Below the pieces are notes generated by a model that saw only the letters and a list, made by a program, of their open reading frames with translations, did not search any database and had not been told where the DNA came from. A stretch of DNA of 55,883 nt from Brevibacterium oceani. GTDB taxonomy: Bacteria; Actinomycetota; Actinomycetes; Actinomycetales; Brevibacteriaceae. The DNA lies in assembly GCF_013623835.1 (NCBI RefSeq), contig NZ_JABKDE010000014.1, forward strand, positions 1-55,883, read 5' to 3'. This document shows positions 1 through 7,496 of this stretch, piece by piece. A program made the position numbers and the translations under genes. Numbering within the stretch: the stretch's first letter is position 1; the number at the start of each line of letters is the position of its first letter.

Positions 1-300
1 CGAACACAGATGCTCGATCGTGTGATTGTCTCACCAGAAAATAAATGTTCTGGCATCACAACTTGTTCAAACAAACACGCTATTGGATTCTCAAACCACA
101 AACACACACCCATCACCACACACAACAGTGCGCGTTCACTGGGGGTATCAGTTTCTGTTGGCCACCCCATCCGTCCCAACCACCTGACAAACCCTGTTTG
201 TCCTGGTCAGGCCCGGTGGAAACTCTGTTCTGAGAACCTCGTTTCCGGCGGGGCAACGAGATATAACTCTAGACCAGGCGAACCCGACCACGCAAATCCA
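1..300 (-). promoter_or_regulatory. Probable rRNA operon promoter/leader (operon lies off the left edge)
   Basis: No gene is visible in 1-457. Read on the minus strand, 95-76 gives TTTGAGAATCCAATAGCGTG, which resembles the TTTGAGAACTCAATAGTGTG-type element of actinobacterial rRNA leaders and spacers. Upstream of it on the same strand lies a possible core promoter, TTGCGT (295-290), 18 nt, TAGAGT (271-266). Small hairpins follow (CCAGAA/TTCTGG at 37-56). The 16S gene itself is not in the window, so the assignment rests on the leader element and AT-rich composition. The A/C-rich tract at 98-130 and the rest up to 445 show nothing else I can name. Confidence 0.45.
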
Positions 301-445
301 AACCCCACCCCAACCACGTGACACCCACCACATCTCGCTCGGGCCCATGCCGGAGCCCGTGACAGAGGTCTGGCCGTCACCCGGCACAGGCCCTCCCTGC
401 GATTGTGGAACTTGCCGAGATGCCTCTCCCACTGTCCCCCGGTGT

Positions 446-451
446 TAGCGT
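446..451 (+). promoter_or_regulatory. -10 box of a leaderless promoter for the 458 gene
   Basis: TAGCGT fits the TANNNT pattern and ends 6 nt before the ATG at 458. There is no Shine-Dalgarno in the C-rich sequence before the ATG, so transcription probably begins at or next to the start codon. No clear -35 is seen. Confidence 0.35.
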
Positions 452-457
452 CCCACT

Positions 458-1489
458 ATGAGCATCCGCCCAGATGACCAAGTGTCCGAGGGTTCCGGCC
501 CTCCTGTCCCTCCCGCTCCTATCGCGGTGATCGCCGGTGCTTCCGGTTTCATCGGCGGACAGCTGCTGACCGCGTTGCGGACATGGGGCTACGAGACCCG
601 CACGATCGGTCGCGCCGACACTCATTGCGATGCGACCTGGGAGGACCCCTCACGTATCCGCGAGCTCGTCGACGGCACCGACCTGCTCATCAATTTCGCC
701 GGGCGAAGCGTCGGGTGCCGGTACACGGACGCCAATCGGCAGGAGATCTGGGACTCCCGGATTCTTACGACCTCAGCGCTCAAAGATGCGGTCGGAGCCG
801 CCTCGGCGCCTCCGCGTCTGTGGATCAACTCGAGCACGGCGACAATCTATCGCCACGCCACCGATCGTCCGCAGACCGAGGACGGCGGGGAGATCGGCGA
901 GGGATTCTCCGTGGACATCGCAAAGGCCTGGGAGAAGGAGTTCTTCGCGGGCAGCTTGCCGGCAACCCGACGCGTGGCCCTGTGGATGGCGATCGTGCTC
1001 GGAGACGGCGCCGCGCTGGACATGCTCGCCACGGCGGCGAGGTTCGGCGCCGGTGGCCCCCAGCACGAGGGCCGCTGGTTCCCGCATCGGCGTTGTCGCG
1101 GAATCGGCCCGGAAGCCTCGGGGCCGACCGTGTGGCACCAGCACCCACCAACGCACGGGCGGCAGCGATTCAGTTGGGTGCACATCGACGATGTGCTCCG
1201 CGCCGTCCGCTTCATCATCTCCCACGAGGAGCTCTCCGGACCGATCAACGTTTCGAACCCGCAGGTCACGGACAATGTCACTCTCATGGCTGCCCTGCGT
1301 CGGGCAGTGCGAATGCCCATCGGCATCCCCGCACCGAGGTGGCTGCTGGAACTCGGGATGATCGTCCTGCGGCAGGAATCGGAGCTCGTTCTCAAGAGCC
1401 GTTGGGTTCTGCCGGAACGCCTCGAAGCCGCCGGTTTCGACTTCCGGTGGACCGATATCGAGGCGGCGACGAAGCATCTGCTGCGCTGA
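458..1489 (+). CDS. TIGR01777-family NAD(P)-binding epimerase-like protein
   Basis: This 343-residue protein belongs to the extended short-chain dehydrogenase family known as TIGR01777 (YfcH/SULA-like, DUF1731 at the C-terminus). The Rossmann dinucleotide motif GASGFIGG is at residues 27-34, followed by the family signatures LINFAGRSVGCRY and WVHIDD, and the C-terminal PERLEAAGFDFRW segment that closes these proteins. The substrate of the family is unknown in most bacteria. The middle (about residues 195-235) carries an insertion rich in Arg, His and Pro not usual for the family. It starts at an ATG 6 nt after a TANNNT box, without a ribosome binding site. It stands alone, convergent with trhO. 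A second, longer family member is encoded at 7497-8897. Confidence 0.8.
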   Translation: MSIRPDDQVSEGSGPPVPPAPIAVIAGASGFIGGQLLTALRTWGYETRTIGRADTHCDATWEDPSRIRELVDGTDLLINFAGRSVGCRYTDANRQEIWDSRILTTSALKDAVGAASAPPRLWINSSTATIYRHATDRPQTEDGGEIGEGFSVDIAKAWEKEFFAGSLPATRRVALWMAIVLGDGAALDMLATAARFGAGGPQHEGRWFPHRRCRGIGPEASGPTVWHQHPPTHGRQRFSWVHIDDVLRAVRFIISHEELSGPINVSNPQVTDNVTLMAALRRAVRMPIGIPAPRWLLELGMIVLRQESELVLKSRWVLPERLEAAGFDFRWTDIEAATKHLLR

Positions 1490-1522
1490 TCTCGCCCTCA
1501 GGCCGATGAACTCTCTGCACCA

Positions 1523-1580
1523 GCTCGGTGAACCGACACCAGCCTGGTGCATGGACCAAGCCGGTGTCGGTTCACCAAGC
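1523..1580. terminator. Long hairpin between convergent genes
   Basis: A perfect 14-bp stem (GGTGAACCGACACC at 1527-1540 with 1563-1576) extends outward by three more pairs after one mismatch, and the loop itself folds (GCCTGGT with ACCAAGC, one mismatch). It lies between the convergent 458 gene and trhO and probably ends transcription from both sides. There is no T-tract. Confidence 0.6.
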
Positions 1581-1672
1581 AGTCGTGTCGACGCGTGCCG
1601 GAAGTACGGTCGGAACTGCTGGTCAGAATCGCCTGTCGGACGTGAGCAGGACTGGAACCGCGCGGAACCGCG

Positions 1673-2584
1673 TCAGCCGGCGGCCGCCTCGGCGGGGATT
1701 CCCTGCTCCACACACTCGGCGCAGTAGGGCTGCCGTCCCTGCTCCGTGCATTCGGTGCAGCGCAGGTACTGCTTGCGGCAGGCGAGGTTCGCGCAGTTGA
1801 CGAACTCCGGAGTGTTCGTGCCGCAGCTCACGCAGTGGCCGATCGATTCGACGTCGTCGCCGAATTCGACGTGCATCCGCTTGTCGAAGACGTAGAGCGA
1901 GCCATTCCAGTAGCCGGAGCTGCCGAAGGTCTCGCCGTAGCGGACGATGCCGCCATCGAGCTGGTAGACCTCTTCGAAGCCGCGGTTCTTCATCAGCACG
2001 GACAGGACCTCGCAGCGGATTCCGCCGGTGCAGTAGGTGACGACCGGTTTGTCCTTGAGCTCGTCGTACTTGCCGGATTCGATCTCGGCGATGAAGTCCC
2101 TGGTGGTGTCGGTGTCGGGGACGATGGCGTCGCGGAACTTCCCGATCTGCGCTTCCATCGCGTTGCGGCCGTCGAAGAAGACGACGTCGTCACCGCGTTC
2201 GTCCATGAGTCTGTGCAGGGCTCCGGGCTTGAGGTGCCGGCCGCCGCCTTGGACGCCGTCTTCGGTCACCGTGATCTCGTCGGGGGTGCCGAAGGTGACG
2301 AGCTCGTCGCGGACCTTCACGCTCAGCCGCGGGAAGTCATCACCCTGACCGTTCGACCATTTGATGTCGGCCTTCTTGAACGGTGCATAGGATTTCGTCG
2401 CCCGCACGTATTGCTTGACGTCGAAGATATCCCCGCCGACAGTGGCGTTGATGCCGTCCTTGGACACGATGATGCGACCCTTGAGCCCGAGGCTCTCGGT
2501 CAGGGTGTGCTGCCACAGCTTGACCACTTCCGGGTCGGGCAGCGGCGTGAAGACGTAGAACAGGACGATCTTGGGAGTTGCCAT
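1673..2584 (-). CDS. trhO: tRNA uridine(34) hydroxylase TrhO (rhodanese family)
   Basis: TrhO (formerly YceA/UPF0176) makes 5-hydroxyuridine at position 34 of tRNA using oxygen. The 303-residue protein has the expected N-terminal acylphosphatase-like domain (VLFYVFTPLPDP) and a rhodanese domain with the catalytic loop TYCTGGIRCE around residues 182-191, where the first Cys is the active residue. The tail (about 250-300) has eight cysteines in CxxC-like pairs (CVSCG, CTECTEQG, CAEC), the putative metal-binding tail found in many actinobacterial members. The stop codon region contains one GCCGAGGCGG motif copy encoding AEAA. The start ATG lies 7 nt from a TAGAAT box, so the mRNA may be leaderless. 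It is divergent from purL. Confidence 0.9.
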   Translation of the reverse strand: MATPKIVLFYVFTPLPDPEVVKLWQHTLTESLGLKGRIIVSKDGINATVGGDIFDVKQYVRATKSYAPFKKADIKWSNGQGDDFPRLSVKVRDELVTFGTPDEITVTEDGVQGGGRHLKPGALHRLMDERGDDVVFFDGRNAMEAQIGKFRDAIVPDTDTTRDFIAEIESGKYDELKDKPVVTYCTGGIRCEVLSVLMKNRGFEEVYQLDGGIVRYGETFGSSGYWNGSLYVFDKRMHVEFGDDVESIGHCVSCGTNTPEFVNCANLACRKQYLRCTECTEQGRQPYCAECVEQGIPAEAAAG

Positions 2585-2591
2585 GACCCCT

Positions 2592-2597
2592 ATTCTA
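2592..2597 (-). promoter_or_regulatory. -10 box of trhO (leaderless)
   Basis: On the minus strand TAGAAT ends 7 nt before the trhO ATG. This is a good -10 hexamer at the distance expected for leaderless transcription. No convincing -35 is visible. Confidence 0.45.
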
Positions 2598-2721
2598 AGT
2601 GGGTGCGCCCGCTCGACCGTCGCCGAGGTGGCCCGTTGTGGACGCGCTTCGCCCCGTCGGTGCGACCCCGGCTAAGATTGGCCCCGAGTGCCGTGTCGTA
2701 TGAAAGGGCCCCGAAGAGGAC

Positions 2722-5106
2722 ATGACGTCAAACCTCAGCTCCGCGGAATCCGCGGAGGTCGATTCCGTGCAGAACGCTTCGAAGAAGGTCAAGGAGACGG
2801 TCGAGTTCGCTGCGGCGAACCCCGACGTCGAACAGCCCTTCGCCGACCTCGGCCTCAAGGCCGACGAATACGAGCAGATCAGGACGATCCTCGGACGCCG
2901 CCCCACCTCGGCGGAATTGGCCATGTATTCGGTGATGTGGTCCGAGCACTGCTCGTACAAGTCCTCGAAGGTCCACCTGTCTGAATTCGGCGACAAGGTC
3001 ACCGAGGACATGAAGAAACACCTGCTCGTGGGCATCGGCGAGAACGCCGGCGTCGTCGACATCGGCGACGGCTGGGCGGTGACCTTCAAGGTCGAGAGCC
3101 ACAACCACCCAAGCTACGTCGAACCCCATCAGGGTGCCGCCACGGGTGTGGGCGGCATCGTACGCGACATCATCTCGATGGGCGCCCGCCCGGTCGCGGT
3201 GATGGATCAGCTGCGCTTCGGCGACATCGACCACCCGGACACCGCCCGCGTCGTCCACGGCGTCGTCGCCGGCATCAGCAACTACGGCAACTCCCTGGGC
3301 CTGCCGAACATCGGCGGCGAAACCGTCTTCGACTCCGTCTACCAGGGAAACCCGCTGGTCAACGCCCTGGCCGTGGGAGTCATGCGGCATGAGGACATCC
3401 GCCTGGCCAACGCCTCGGGACTCGGCAACAAGGTCGTGCTCTTCGGTGCCCGCACCGGCGGCGACGGCATCGGCGGGGCCTCGATCCTCGCCTCGGAGTC
3501 CTTCGACGACACGAAGCCCTCGAAGCGCCCGGCCGTGCAGGTCGGCGACCCCTTCGCCGAGAAGGTGCTCATCGAATGCTGCCTCGAACTCTTCCACGCC
3601 GGTGTCGTCGAAGGCATCCAGGACCTCGGCGCGGCCGGCATCTCCTGCGCGACTTCGGAGTTGGCCTCGAACGGCGACGGCGGAATGCACATCGCCCTCG
3701 ACGACGTGCTGCTGCGCGATGAGACGCTGACCCCTGAAGAGATCCTCATGTCGGAGTCGCAGGAGCGGATGATGGCCGTCGTCCGTCCCGACCGCCTCGA
3801 GGAGTTCCTCGAAATCGTCGGCAAGTGGGAGGTCGAGACCTCCGTGCTCGGCGAGGTCACCGACACCGATCGCCTCGTCATCGAGTGGCACGGTGACGTC
3901 ATCGTCGATGTGCCGCCGCGCTCGGTCGCTCACGACGGCCCCGTGTACAACCGTCCGATGGCTGTGCCCTCATGGACCGCCGAGGTGGCCGCGGACACCG
4001 TCGAATCCGCCGGTTTGGCGCGACCGACGACCGACGATGAGCTGCGTTCGACCGTGCTCGCGCTCGCGAGCTCTCCGAACCTCGCGTCGAAGTCGTGGAT
4101 CACCTCGCAATACGACAAGTACGTGCAGGGCAACACCGCTCAGGCCTACCCGGATGATGCCGGCGTCGTCCGCGTGGATGAGGAGTCCGGCCTCGGCGTG
4201 GCCATCGCCACCGATGCCAACGGCCGCTACGGCTACCTCGATCCGGCCCGCGGTGCCCAGCTCGCACTGGCCGAGGCGTACCGCAACGTCACCACCGCCG
4301 GGGCCATCCCTCGCGCGGTCACCGACTGTCTCAACTTCGGGTCCCCCGAGGACCCGGAGATCATGTGGCAGTTCGCCCGATCCGTCGAGGCGCTGGCCGA
4401 GGCCTGCCAGGACATGGGCATCCCCGTCACCGGCGGCAACGTCTCCCTGTACAACCAGACCGGCGGGGTGGCCATCCACCCGACACCGGTCGTCGGTGTG
4501 CTCGGCGTCTTCGACGACGTCACCCGCGCCACCCCGAGCGGCTGGAAGGACCCGGGCCAGACCATCTACCTGCTCGGCACCACCGATGCCGAGCTCGACG
4601 GATCGGCGTGGGCCGACGTCACTGCCGGCCACCTCGGCGGGATTCCTCCGCAGTACAAGCCGGAGACGGAGAAGGAACTCGGCGAGATCCTCATCAACGC
4701 CTCGCGCGACGGCATGATCGACGCCGCGCACGACCTCTCCGAGGGCGGGCTGTCCCAGGCGCTCGTCGAATCCTGCCTGCGCTACGGCACGGGCGCGCGC
4801 ATCTGGCTCGACGAGGTGTGCGAACGCGACGGCATCGACGTGTTCACCGCGCTGTTCTCCGAGTCGACGGCACGGGCGATCGTCGCCGTTCCGCGATCCG
4901 AAGAAGTCCGGTTCAAGGACATGTGCACCGCCCGGCGATTCCCGTTCGTGCGCATCGGCATGACCGATGCCGGCGACCCGGATCCCTCCCTCGACATCGT
5001 CGACCACTTCTCCATCGGACTGACCGAACTCGGCCAGGCGCACGAAGGCACGCTGGCAGAGCGCTTCGGCTCGGCCGCTGCCGCCGCGGTCGAAGGGGCC
5101 GTGTGA
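2722..5106 (+). CDS. purL: Phosphoribosylformylglycinamidine synthase, large subunit PurL
   Basis: PurL catalyses the ATP-dependent conversion of FGAR to FGAM in purine synthesis, with PurQ (glutaminase) and PurS as partners. At 794 residues it is the small, multi-subunit type. It shows the CSYKSSK segment near residue 77, the ATP-binding ESHNHPSYVEPHQGAATG loop from residue 125, and two tandem AIRS-like halves, with GGNVSLYNQT and DLSEGGLSQAL in the second. The N-terminus is about 30 residues longer than minimal PurL. The ATG follows AGAGGA at a proper distance. Neither purQ nor purS is in the window. A hairpin made of an inverted GCCGAGGTGG-type pair lies just after the stop. Confidence 0.97.
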   Translation: MTSNLSSAESAEVDSVQNASKKVKETVEFAAANPDVEQPFADLGLKADEYEQIRTILGRRPTSAELAMYSVMWSEHCSYKSSKVHLSEFGDKVTEDMKKHLLVGIGENAGVVDIGDGWAVTFKVESHNHPSYVEPHQGAATGVGGIVRDIISMGARPVAVMDQLRFGDIDHPDTARVVHGVVAGISNYGNSLGLPNIGGETVFDSVYQGNPLVNALAVGVMRHEDIRLANASGLGNKVVLFGARTGGDGIGGASILASESFDDTKPSKRPAVQVGDPFAEKVLIECCLELFHAGVVEGIQDLGAAGISCATSELASNGDGGMHIALDDVLLRDETLTPEEILMSESQERMMAVVRPDRLEEFLEIVGKWEVETSVLGEVTDTDRLVIEWHGDVIVDVPPRSVAHDGPVYNRPMAVPSWTAEVAADTVESAGLARPTTDDELRSTVLALASSPNLASKSWITSQYDKYVQGNTAQAYPDDAGVVRVDEESGLGVAIATDANGRYGYLDPARGAQLALAEAYRNVTTAGAIPRAVTDCLNFGSPEDPEIMWQFARSVEALAEACQDMGIPVTGGNVSLYNQTGGVAIHPTPVVGVLGVFDDVTRATPSGWKDPGQTIYLLGTTDAELDGSAWADVTAGHLGGIPPQYKPETEKELGEILINASRDGMIDAAHDLSEGGLSQALVESCLRYGTGARIWLDEVCERDGIDVFTALFSESTARAIVAVPRSEEVRFKDMCTARRFPFVRIGMTDAGDPDPSLDIVDHFSIGLTELGQAHEGTLAERFGSAAAAAVEGAV

Positions 5107-5140
5107 GGGCAGTCGCCGACTGAGCGTCCAGATCGGACGA

Positions 5141-5197
5141 AGGGCCACCTCGTGGAGTTCCCCGGCATCGCCGGATGATCTTCGCCGAGGTGGCCCT
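5141..5197. terminator. Hairpin after purL built from an inverted motif pair
   Basis: Arms AGGGCCACCTCG (5141-5152) and CGAGGTGGCCCT (5186-5197) pair perfectly over 12 bp; a small CCGGC/GCCGG hairpin sits in the loop. The arms are two facing copies of the dispersed GCCGAGGTGG motif (the left copy truncated). It separates convergent purL and the 5205 gene. Confidence 0.6.
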
Positions 5198-5204
5198 GAG
5201 TCAT

Positions 5205-5948
5205 TCACGGTGCGATTCGTGAGGCCGACGGCACCGTCGCCCCACGGTTGCGGCCGAGCAGATGGAAGAGCCCGAGGCATGCGAAGACGAGCACCAACCA
5301 CACGCTTTGGACGAGCACCCCGGCCATCACACCGGTCGTGACGTTCTCGGCCAAAGGTTCGGCGACGGTCATATTGAGCACGGCGAGCACTGAGCCGAGC
5401 GCGACCGCAATGACGAGGATCCACCACCGTCGATTGCGGGCGATGTTCCATCCGCAGAACACCGCCGCCAGGAAGAACGCATTGAGCACCCCTTGGATGA
5501 TGTTGAGGGTGAGCATTGAGCCTCCGGCTTCCGTCCCAGCCGAAAGGATGATCCCCGTCAGGGGCGTGAGAATCAGCAGGGCTGCGCATCCGAGGAAGAA
5601 GATTCCGGCACCGATGAGTCTCCGCGCCCAGCTGGTGTTCTTCACCAGCAGGATGGTTGCCGTGCCGAGGATCAGCCGCAGACATGCGCAGATGATCGAT
5701 CCGAGACTGAAGAGAACAACTGCGCTCGTGCCACCTGTCGTCGCCAGCGGCGTCAGCACCAGGGCGGGCAGCATGCCGATGATGAGGGCCGCCCAGAACA
5801 GCGAGCGCGCGAGCCATCCGGGATGCTGCGATTCCTGCGCTTCGCGGGGTGCCGGTGCATGCGGTGGTGGCGACGGGTAAGTCGGCGATCCTGCCGCCGG
5901 CTGACTCTGCCAAGGGCCGTTGCTGTGACTGCTCTGTCCATAGCTCAT
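5205..5948 (-). CDS. Hypothetical multi-pass membrane protein
   Basis: I do not recognise this 247-residue protein. The first 45 residues are hydrophilic and rich in Pro, Ser and Gln (cytoplasmic tail type seen in many actinobacterial membrane proteins). About six hydrophobic segments follow, for example ALIIGMLPALVLTPLA, VVLFSLGSIICACLRLIL and WLVLVFACLGLFHLL. There is no catalytic motif. The ATG follows GTAGGA. The gene is divergent from the MetE-like gene, with a palindrome in the shared upstream region, and convergent with purL. Function is unknown. Confidence 0.7.
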   Translation of the reverse strand: MSYGQSSHSNGPWQSQPAAGSPTYPSPPPHAPAPREAQESQHPGWLARSLFWAALIIGMLPALVLTPLATTGGTSAVVLFSLGSIICACLRLILGTATILLVKNTSWARRLIGAGIFFLGCAALLILTPLTGIILSAGTEAGGSMLTLNIIQGVLNAFFLAAVFCGWNIARNRRWWILVIAVALGSVLAVLNMTVAEPLAENVTTGVMAGVLVQSVWLVLVFACLGLFHLLGRNRGATVPSASRIAP

Positions 5949-6010
5949 GGTCCTACCCTACGATTCGACCGCCGACACACGTGACCCAAGATGACAGCGA
6001 ACACACATGC

Positions 6011-6030
6011 GCAATCACGAATGTGATTGC
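6011..6030. promoter_or_regulatory. Palindromic operator-like site GCAATCAC-N4-GTGATTGC
   Basis: Perfect 8-bp arms (6011-6018, 6023-6030) around GAAT, placed in the divergent region between the membrane protein (start 5948) and the MetE-like gene (start 6096). Size and symmetry fit a dimeric repressor or activator site, perhaps linked to methionine or homocysteine metabolism; the regulator is not identifiable here. Confidence 0.5.
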
Positions 6031-6095
6031 CTGAAGGGAACTGCTGCGGCACAACCGTCGCGGCCACACCGCACGATCGACCAGAGGAGTCAGAC

Positions 6096-7325
6096 ATGGC
6101 GACGATTCGCACATCCCACGCGGGATCCTTACCCCGCACACCCGAACTCATCGAGGCCAACAAGGTCAAGCAGGCGCAGAACACTGCTCGCCTCGCCGGC
6201 CAGGAGGTCTCCGACGAGCAGGCCCAGGAGTTCGACGAGCTCCTCGCCGCCAGTGTTGTCGACCTCGTCAAGCGCCAGAAGGCCCTGGGCCTTTCGCTTC
6301 CCAATGACGGCGAATACGGCCACGCGATGGCCTCGGATCTCGACTACGGCGCCTGGTGGCACTATTCGTTCCACCGCACGGGTGGGCTCGAACTCGCCGA
6401 TCACAACCTCTGGGACACTCCTGCGAACCGTTCGACCGACGGCTCGATCGTCCTGACGAGCTTCCCTGACCGTCGCGACCGCCACCTCTTTCCGAACGTG
6501 TACGCCGACCCCGAAGCAGGCACGTCCACCGGCGAGCAGGTCCAGTTCCCGAAGGCCACCGGTCCGATCAGCTACATCGGTCAGCAGGCCGTGGCCCAGG
6601 ACATCGCCAATCTCAAGGCGGGTCTGGCCGCCGCCGGATACGACGAGCGCGCCGGCTACATCAACGCCCTATCCCCTGGTTCCGCCTCCCGCGTGGCCAA
6701 CGAATACTACTCCTCCGACGAGGAGTTCATCTGGGCCTGGGCCGATGTGCTGCGCGAGGAATACCTCGCCATCACCGAGGCGGGGCTGACCGTCCAGATC
6801 GACGATCCGTCGCTGGCCGAGAACTTCGACCAGATCAACCCCGAGCCGTCCTTCGACGACTACCGGGCCTTCACGCAGATCCGCATCGATGCGCTCAACC
6901 ATGCACTGCGCGGCATCGACCCGGCCCAGGTTCGCATCCACACCTGCTGGGGTTCCTGGCATGGACCGCACGTCACCGACCTGCCGTTCGCCGAGATCGT
7001 CGACCAGGTCCTCTCGATCAACGCCGCCGGCATCACCTTCGAGGCTGCGAACGTCCGTCACGAGCACGAATGGCGCATCTGGGAAGAGACAAAGCTGCCT
7101 GAGGGCAAGTACATCATCCCCGGTATCGTCTCCCATGCGACCAACGTCGTTGAGCACCCGGAACTCGTCGCCGAACGCATCGGACGCTTCGCCAAGCTCG
7201 TCGGACCCGAGAACGTCGTCGCCTCGACCGACTGCGGTCTGGGTGGCCGCATTCATCCGGAGATCGCGATCGCCAAGCTGCAGTCGCTGACCGAAGGTGC
7301 GGAGATCGCCTCGAAGCGCTTCTGA
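6096..7325 (+). CDS. MetE-like cobalamin-independent methionine synthase family protein
   Basis: The 409-residue protein matches the C-terminal catalytic half of MetE (UROD/MetE-like barrel), as in the short MetE-like proteins of actinobacteria. These are expected to transfer a methyl group to homocysteine or a related thiol. Visible landmarks are the start RTSHAGSLPRTPEL, HTCWGSWHGPH (zinc-ligand type His and Cys), FEAANVRHEHEW, and the C-terminal STDCGLGGRIHPEIA with a Cys at the place of the last zinc ligand. The start at 6096 is chosen because AGAGGAG precedes it; an in-frame ATG at 6027 adds 23 residues that look like untranslated sequence. Two strong hairpins follow the stop. The precise methyl donor is not known. 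Confidence 0.8.
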   Translation: MATIRTSHAGSLPRTPELIEANKVKQAQNTARLAGQEVSDEQAQEFDELLAASVVDLVKRQKALGLSLPNDGEYGHAMASDLDYGAWWHYSFHRTGGLELADHNLWDTPANRSTDGSIVLTSFPDRRDRHLFPNVYADPEAGTSTGEQVQFPKATGPISYIGQQAVAQDIANLKAGLAAAGYDERAGYINALSPGSASRVANEYYSSDEEFIWAWADVLREEYLAITEAGLTVQIDDPSLAENFDQINPEPSFDDYRAFTQIRIDALNHALRGIDPAQVRIHTCWGSWHGPHVTDLPFAEIVDQVLSINAAGITFEAANVRHEHEWRIWEETKLPEGKYIIPGIVSHATNVVEHPELVAERIGRFAKLVGPENVVASTDCGLGGRIHPEIAIAKLQSLTEGAEIASKRF

Positions 7326-7348
7326 CTCAGGTCTGCAGACGGAACTCT

Positions 7349-7382
7349 GCTGATCGAACTTTGCGGTCAGAGTTCGATCAGC
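7349..7382. terminator. First of two hairpins after the MetE-like gene
   Basis: A 12-bp stem (7349-7360 with 7371-7382) with a 10-nt loop begins 23 nt after the stop. An overlapping alternative pairing, GAACTCTG with CAGAGTTC, is also possible, so this could be a switchable structure, but a simple terminator is more likely. Confidence 0.45.
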
Positions 7383-7396
7383 GGAATCTCCACCAA

Positions 7397-7444
7397 CAGA
7401 AGTCCCCTCCGTTCGGCGTACCAACCGAACGGAGGGGACTTCTG
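7397..7444. terminator. Strong bidirectional hairpin
   Basis: Perfect 20-bp stem, 7397-7416 with 7425-7444, loop of 8 nt (CGTACCAA). It lies between the convergent MetE-like gene and the 7497 gene. No T-tract follows on either strand. Confidence 0.7.
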
Positions 7445-7496
7445 CAGTTCTCGGGCCACCACCCAGCCTTAGGGCCAGGCAGAGGAGATGGCTGTT

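Noticed and set aside
1..457. rRNA or tRNA gene inside the left edge
   Set aside because: Only leader-like sequence is present; no mature rRNA or tRNA sequence could be recognised.
2728..5913. Long minus-strand open frames opposite purL (2728-3933, 3970-5913)
   Set aside because: They mirror a clear purL gene, have shadow-type composition (Asp/Val/Gly- or Arg-rich) and match no family.
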